The notes beneath the pieces are model-generated. The model was not told where the DNA came from, did no database searches, and saw nothing but the letters and a program-made list of their open reading frames with translations. From Nonomuraea candida (GTDB lineage Bacteria; Actinomycetota; Actinomycetes; Streptosporangiales; Streptosporangiaceae): a stretch of DNA of 8,405 bases. The position numbers and the translations under genes were made by a program. How positions within the stretch are numbered: the first letter of the stretch is position 1; each line of letters starts with the position of its first letter. Shown here piece after piece: positions 5,407-8,405 of this stretch. The stretch lies in NCBI RefSeq assembly GCF_000725485.1, contig NZ_JOAG01000088.1, forward strand, positions 1-8,405, given 5' to 3'.

Positions 5407-6193
5407 CCACCTGTGGCTCGAACTCACGAGCCTTTGCCAGATCCAATGCGGCCATTGCAGAGCGGAGGCGGGACCGCAGGGATCACACGGCACCATGGAG
5501 CTGTTCGACTGGCTCGGCGTCATCGCCCAAGCGGCCAAAGCCGGGGTGCGGCAGGTCCGGTTCACCGGGGGCGAGCCCACCCAGCACCCGCACTTCGGCA
5601 ACCTGGTCTACCAGGCGCTCAACGCCGGCCTGGAGGTCGAGGTCCACAGCAACCTGGTCCACATCCCGGAAAAGGTCTGGACGGTGCTCTGCCACCCGCG
5701 TGTGAAGCTCGCGACCAGTTTCTACAGCGACGACCCGACCCAGCACGCGCGCATCACCGGGGGCAGCGCGACCTGGCACCACACCCTCCGCAACATCGAG
5801 CGGGCCCTGATGTACGGCATCCCGCTGCGTGTCGTCATGGCGCGCGTGCTGGAACGTCAGCGCCTGGACGAGGGCCGGAAGCTGCTGACCGAACTCGGCG
5901 TGGACCGCATCGACATCGAGCCGGTGCGGGGGCTCGGCCGGGCCGCCGGCAGAGCCGCTCCTGACGTCAACCAGTTGTGCGGCGAGTGCGGTCTGCGTGC
6001 TGCCGCCGTCCTCCCGAACGGCGAGGCGACCCCGTGCCCGCTGGCGCGGTGGATGCGCGGCCTCGACGTCCGCGACGTGGGTTTGGCGGCGGCGCTGGAG
6101 GCGATGCGCCCCCACCGCGAGTACATCGCCGCCAACGTCCCGCCCGCCACCACGTGCGGACCGGCCGGTGAGGTCGCCGCCGCCAGCAGATAG
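5390..6193 (+). CDS. Radical SAM enzyme with a short, cysteine-poor C-terminal auxiliary domain (267 aa)
   Basis: The start at 5390 (MAATPDHLWLEL) has CGGAG 6 nt upstream; a GTG at 5318 in the same frame lacks a ribosome binding site and gives an arginine-rich extension. The radical SAM motif is CQIQCGHC (C16, C20, C23), which binds the 4Fe-4S cluster that cleaves SAM. The GGEP-type SAM-binding motif is FTGGEPTQHP (58-67). The partial TIM barrel follows (VEVHSNL, KLATSFYS, RIDIEPVRG). The C-terminus has only C197-x2-C200, C216 and C256, fewer than the seven cysteines of a SPASM domain, so at most one auxiliary cluster (twitch-like) is expected. The protein resembles peptide- and small-molecule-modifying radical SAM enzymes, but no subfamily can be named. 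It overlaps the upstream peptide ORF by 17 bp. Three hairpins follow the stop codon. Confidence 0.9.
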   Translation: MAATPDHLWLELTSLCQIQCGHCRAEAGPQGSHGTMELFDWLGVIAQAAKAGVRQVRFTGGEPTQHPHFGNLVYQALNAGLEVEVHSNLVHIPEKVWTVLCHPRVKLATSFYSDDPTQHARITGGSATWHHTLRNIERALMYGIPLRVVMARVLERQRLDEGRKLLTELGVDRIDIEPVRGLGRAAGRAAPDVNQLCGECGLRAAAVLPNGEATPCPLARWMRGLDVRDVGLAAALEAMRPHREYIAANVPPATTCGPAGEVAAASR

Positions 6194-6198
6194 CCCCG

Positions 6199-6229
6199 CT
6201 GCGGGCCCTTCCCCCGCGATGGCCCGCAG
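6199..6229 (+). terminator. Hairpin 1 after the first radical SAM gene
   Basis: CTGCGGGCC (6199-6207) and GGCCCGCAG (6221-6229) form a perfect 9-bp stem with a 13-nt loop, starting 6 bp after the stop codon. It is the first of three adjacent stem-loops. Confidence 0.6.
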
Positions 6230-6234
6230 CCTCC

Positions 6235-6260
6235 GCCCCGGAAATGGCCCGGTCCGGGGC
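6235..6260 (+). terminator. Hairpin 2 after the first radical SAM gene
   Basis: GCCCCGG (6235-6241) and CCGGGGC (6254-6260) form a perfect 7-bp stem around a 12-nt loop, between two stronger hairpins. It may stack with them in the RNA. Confidence 0.45.
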
Positions 6261-6264
6261 TGAC

Positions 6265-6302
6265 GCCGTGGGACGGCAGCCGCATACCTGCCGTCCCACG
6301 GC
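6265..6302 (+). terminator. Hairpin 3, a very strong 15-bp stem
   Basis: GCCGTGGGACGGCAG (6265-6279) and CTGCCGTCCCACGGC (6288-6302) pair perfectly around an 8-nt loop. This is the most stable-looking simple hairpin in the window and is probably the main terminator or 3'-end stabiliser of the upstream transcript. No U-tract follows, as is usual in actinomycetes. It ends 34 bp before the next ORF, so an attenuator role is also possible. Confidence 0.7.
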
Positions 6303-6336
6303 CACCCCTCACCCCCCCACCCCCGGAGAACAGGCG

Positions 6337-6612
6337 ATGACCCTGCCCACCTCCTGCGCGGGCGCCGGTGAGCGCGCCGCACGCACGACACGATCCCCTC
6401 GGCCGTGGCTGGCCAGGCTGCGCGCCGTCGCGCGCGCGTGGTGGGCCGGCTCCTGGTGGGACGACACAACGCCGATCCCCACGGCAGTCCCCGAGGGCTT
6501 TCACGGCTGGGTGCAGTCCGGCGCTCTACGCGACGGCCGGGCACCGACAGCTCGACCTCCTCCAGCCGTTCCCAGGCCCCATCACCAACCTGCCTGCCCC
6601 GCATCCTCCTGA
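6337..6612 (+). CDS. Hypothetical small ORF (91 aa as read), probably frame-disturbed
   Basis: The ATG at 6337 has GGAG 8 nt upstream. The first part reads well, with codon use like neighbouring genes (PWLARLRAVARAWWAGSWWDD, then TPIPTAVPEGFHGWVQSG). After about 6520 this frame loses its G/C third-position pattern and becomes Pro/Arg-rich. From 6521 a second frame has coding-like codons (ALYATAGHRQLDLLQPFPG), and from about 6600 a third frame does (RILLTALYVAPGANLAETDD), stopping at TAG 6699-6701. Either one gene of about 120 codons is broken by one or two indels (real or sequencing error), or only a short peptide is made. No family is recognised; the Trp-rich patch (AWWAGSWWDD) is distinctive. 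The rest of the gap (6702-6794) holds only the small palindrome CATCCGGATG (6754-6763) and the next ribosome binding site. Confidence 0.4.
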   Translation: MTLPTSCAGAGERAARTTRSPRPWLARLRAVARAWWAGSWWDDTTPIPTAVPEGFHGWVQSGALRDGRAPTARPPPAVPRPHHQPACPASS

Positions 6613-6794
6613 CCGCCCTCTACGTCGCCCCCGGCGCGAACCTCGCCGAGACCGACGACCACCCGGCACGGCCCGCGCACGTCGTCGCCGACCGCTGGTA
6701 GCCAAGGGCGGAATAGGCCCCGGGAACACCAGCCACCGGCCCCCAGCGGGCATCATCCGGATGTGCCTTACCACTCCCCATGAGGAGGGAACCC

Positions 6795-7907
6795 ATGACG
6801 GCACGACTCATCATCGACACCGACGCCCTGGCCGGGTCCTGCTACTTCAGGACCTCCGTCGCAGGGGACGGCCGCAAGTCGCTGATCCAGATCACCGAGC
6901 GCTGCAACTTGCACTGTGCGCACTGTTTCGTCTCCTCCACCAAGGAGGGCCTGGATCTGCCGCTGGACGTCCTCACCGACACGGTGCTGCCGCGCCTCCA
7001 GCGCGCCCGGGTCGAGCGCATCACCCTCACCGGCGGCGAACCGTTCGTCCACCCCGACATCATGCCGCTATGCCGTCACATCGTCGGCCTCGGCCTCCCG
7101 CTCGGGCTGTGCACCAACGCCACCCAGACCAGCGACGAGCAGATCGCCGAACTGGCGGCCCTCGGCGGCGTGCACATCAACGTCTCACTGGACGGGTTCC
7201 GGCGCGAATCCCACGGCAAGTTCCGCGGCGACACCTCCTCCTTCGACGTCACAGTGGCCACCACCCGCAAGTTCGCCCAAGCCGGCCTCCTGCAAGGGCT
7301 GCTGTCCACCCCGAACGCGCTCACCAGCACCGGCGAGTTCGTGGACCTGTGCGAGTTCGCCGTCGAGGTCGGCGCCCGATACGTGCTCATGAACCCGCTG
7401 TCCAGCTTCGGGCGCGGCGTCAAAAGCCAGCAACGGCTGGCGGCCGACAACGACAAGATGAACGCCATCGCCGAGGCCACCGAGAAGTTCCGGGCCCGCG
7501 GCGTCGAACTGGTGCGCATCCGCTTCCCCAACCCCGGCAAGCCGCTCGCCGGGTGCGACGCCGGCAAGCTCATCTACGTGTTCGCGGACGGGCTCACCGC
7601 AGTCTGCCCCTACCTGGTGTTCGCCGCGCGCACCCCGCAATCGCCGCACCCGGACACCGACTTCCTCGTCGGGAACATCCTCCACCAGGAGGTCGCCGAC
7701 GCGCTCGACGGCTACGACCTGGAGGGGAAACTCCGCATGGGAGTGAACTCCAGCTGTGGCACATGCCACATGGGCGGCCGGTGCGGGAAGGGCTGCCCGG
7801 CCGCCGTCATCGCGAACGGCGCACGAGTCGGCGAGGTGGACACCGAGCAGTGCCCCATCGTCGAGCACGACGGCCGCCCCCTGCTCCAGATAGGACGCCG
7901 CCCGTGA
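6795..7907 (+). CDS. Radical SAM/SPASM domain enzyme (370 aa)
   Basis: The start at 6795 has AGGAGG 6 nt upstream; an ATG at 6780 overlaps that site and is not used here. The radical SAM motif is ERCNLHCAHC (C37, C41, C44), with the SAM-binding TLTGGEPFVHPD (78-89), a strand ending LCTNAT (105-110) and INVSLDG (128-134). The C-terminus matches the SPASM pattern exactly: C254-x11-G-x4-C271, then C321-x2-C324-x5-C330-x3-C334, then C353. SPASM domains hold two extra 4Fe-4S clusters and occur in enzymes that modify ribosomal peptides (sactipeptide, PQQ and mycofactocin maturases) and some proteins or sugars. No PqqD-like leader-binding (RRE) domain is visible at the N-terminus, which has only about 30 residues before the cluster motif. 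The stop overlaps the kinase start by 4 bp (GTGA), so the two are coupled. Confidence 0.93.
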   Translation: MTARLIIDTDALAGSCYFRTSVAGDGRKSLIQITERCNLHCAHCFVSSTKEGLDLPLDVLTDTVLPRLQRARVERITLTGGEPFVHPDIMPLCRHIVGLGLPLGLCTNATQTSDEQIAELAALGGVHINVSLDGFRRESHGKFRGDTSSFDVTVATTRKFAQAGLLQGLLSTPNALTSTGEFVDLCEFAVEVGARYVLMNPLSSFGRGVKSQQRLAADNDKMNAIAEATEKFRARGVELVRIRFPNPGKPLAGCDAGKLIYVFADGLTAVCPYLVFAARTPQSPHPDTDFLVGNILHQEVADALDGYDLEGKLRMGVNSSCGTCHMGGRCGKGCPAAVIANGARVGEVDTEQCPIVEHDGRPLLQIGRRP

Positions 7908-8405
7908 ACACGTCACCGGCGAGGGGTGGCCTGTTCATCGTGGTCGAGGGCCCCAACGGCGTCGGCAAGACCACCACCGCGGCCCTGCTCGCGGACCAGT
8001 TCCGCGCTCTCGGATCGCGCGTCCACGAGACCAGCGAGCCGTCCGCCACTCCACTGGGACGGCTGGTCCGCAACGGAGAATCCAAGCTGACCGGCCGAGC
8101 GCTGGCCCTGGCCGTCGCCGCCGACCGCTGCGTGCACATCGACACGGAGATCCGGCCGCAGCTACGGGCCGGCCTGGTCGTCATCAGCGACCGCTACGTG
8201 CAGTCGTCGCTGGTACTGCAACGCCTCGACGGGCTGCTGCAGGAGGAAATCTGGCAGTACAACTGCCACGTGCTCCCGCCGTCCCTATCCTGCTACATGC
8301 GCCACACTCCCGAGGAACTGGAGAAGCGGCTGGCCGGACGTGACAGATGGTCCCGGCTGGAACAGATCGGCTCGCCGCGGCGCGAACTCGATCTGTACGA
8401 GGAGG
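7904..8405 (+). CDS. Thymidylate kinase-like P-loop nucleotide kinase, partial (C-terminus beyond right edge)
   Basis: The GTG at 7904 overlaps the SPASM gene stop codon (GTGA). The 167 visible residues show the thymidylate kinase (dTMP + ATP to dTDP) layout: Walker A GPNGVGKTT (16-24) after LFIVVE, then SEPSATPLG (44-52) where the canonical motif is REPGGTxxG, AADRCVH (72-78) matching the AADRAxH of the family, and DRYVQSS (96-102). The region LAGRDRWSRLE sits where the arginine-containing lid is expected. The change of the first Arg of REPGGT to Ser and the loss of the double Gly set it apart from a housekeeping enzyme and suggest a different nucleotide or small-molecule substrate. Its coupling to a radical SAM gene supports a specialised pathway role. 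The end of the protein, including part of the lid, is not visible. Confidence 0.85.
   Translation, partial: MNTSPARGGLFIVVEGPNGVGKTTTAALLADQFRALGSRVHETSEPSATPLGRLVRNGESKLTGRALALAVAADRCVHIDTEIRPQLRAGLVVISDRYVQSSLVLQRLDGLLQEEIWQYNCHVLPPSLSCYMRHTPEELEKRLAGRDRWSRLEQIGSPRRELDLYEE

Noticed and set aside
6780..7907. Second radical SAM protein as a viperin-like antiviral enzyme, suggested by the neighbouring nucleotide kinase.
   Set aside because: It has a complete seven-cysteine SPASM domain, which viperins lack, and its sequence around the cluster motif does not look viperin-like.

Overview
The window is very GC-rich, with strong third-position G/C bias and many overlapping or near-overlapping genes. 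It carries an actinobacterial primase-polymerase and a DUF574/Methyltransf_19 methyltransferase. This points to a filamentous actinomycete (Streptomyces, Streptosporangiales or similar); the genus cannot be fixed from the sequence. No tRNA, rRNA, IS element or CRISPR array was seen.

Left part (1-1421, all minus strand): a primase-polymerase-like replication protein that runs off the left edge, preceded by a small ribbon-helix-helix-like protein. Both upstream regions share an exact 11-mer (CCGACACGCCG) and palindromic GATTCCGA words, which suggests one common regulator. This looks like the replication/control end of a plasmid or integrative element. A strong hairpin (1523-1558) separates it from the next operon.

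Middle (1573-3629, minus strand): a large XRE-type regulator with a long helical-repeat C-terminus, followed 11 bp later by a RimJ/RimL-like GNAT acetyltransferase. The regulator has a perfect 12-bp inverted repeat inside its first 20 codons. A 269-bp divergent control region with repeated words separates it from the plus-strand genes.

Right part (3899-8405, plus strand): a Methyltransf_19-type SAM-dependent methyltransferase; a 99-aa protein overlapping it by 4 bp; two hairpins; a 47-aa peptide with an excellent ribosome binding site, overlapping the first radical SAM gene by 17 bp; three consecutive hairpins; a small, apparently frame-disturbed ORF; a second radical SAM enzyme with a textbook seven-cysteine SPASM domain; and a thymidylate-kinase-like P-loop kinase overlapping it by 4 bp and cut by the right edge.

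The plus-strand set is the most interesting part. A short peptide translationally coupled to a radical SAM enzyme, plus a SPASM enzyme and a methyltransferase, has the layout of a ribosomally made, post-translationally modified peptide (RiPP) pathway. The nucleotide-kinase-like gene argues instead, or in addition, for modified nucleotide or small-molecule chemistry. The sequence alone cannot decide between these.
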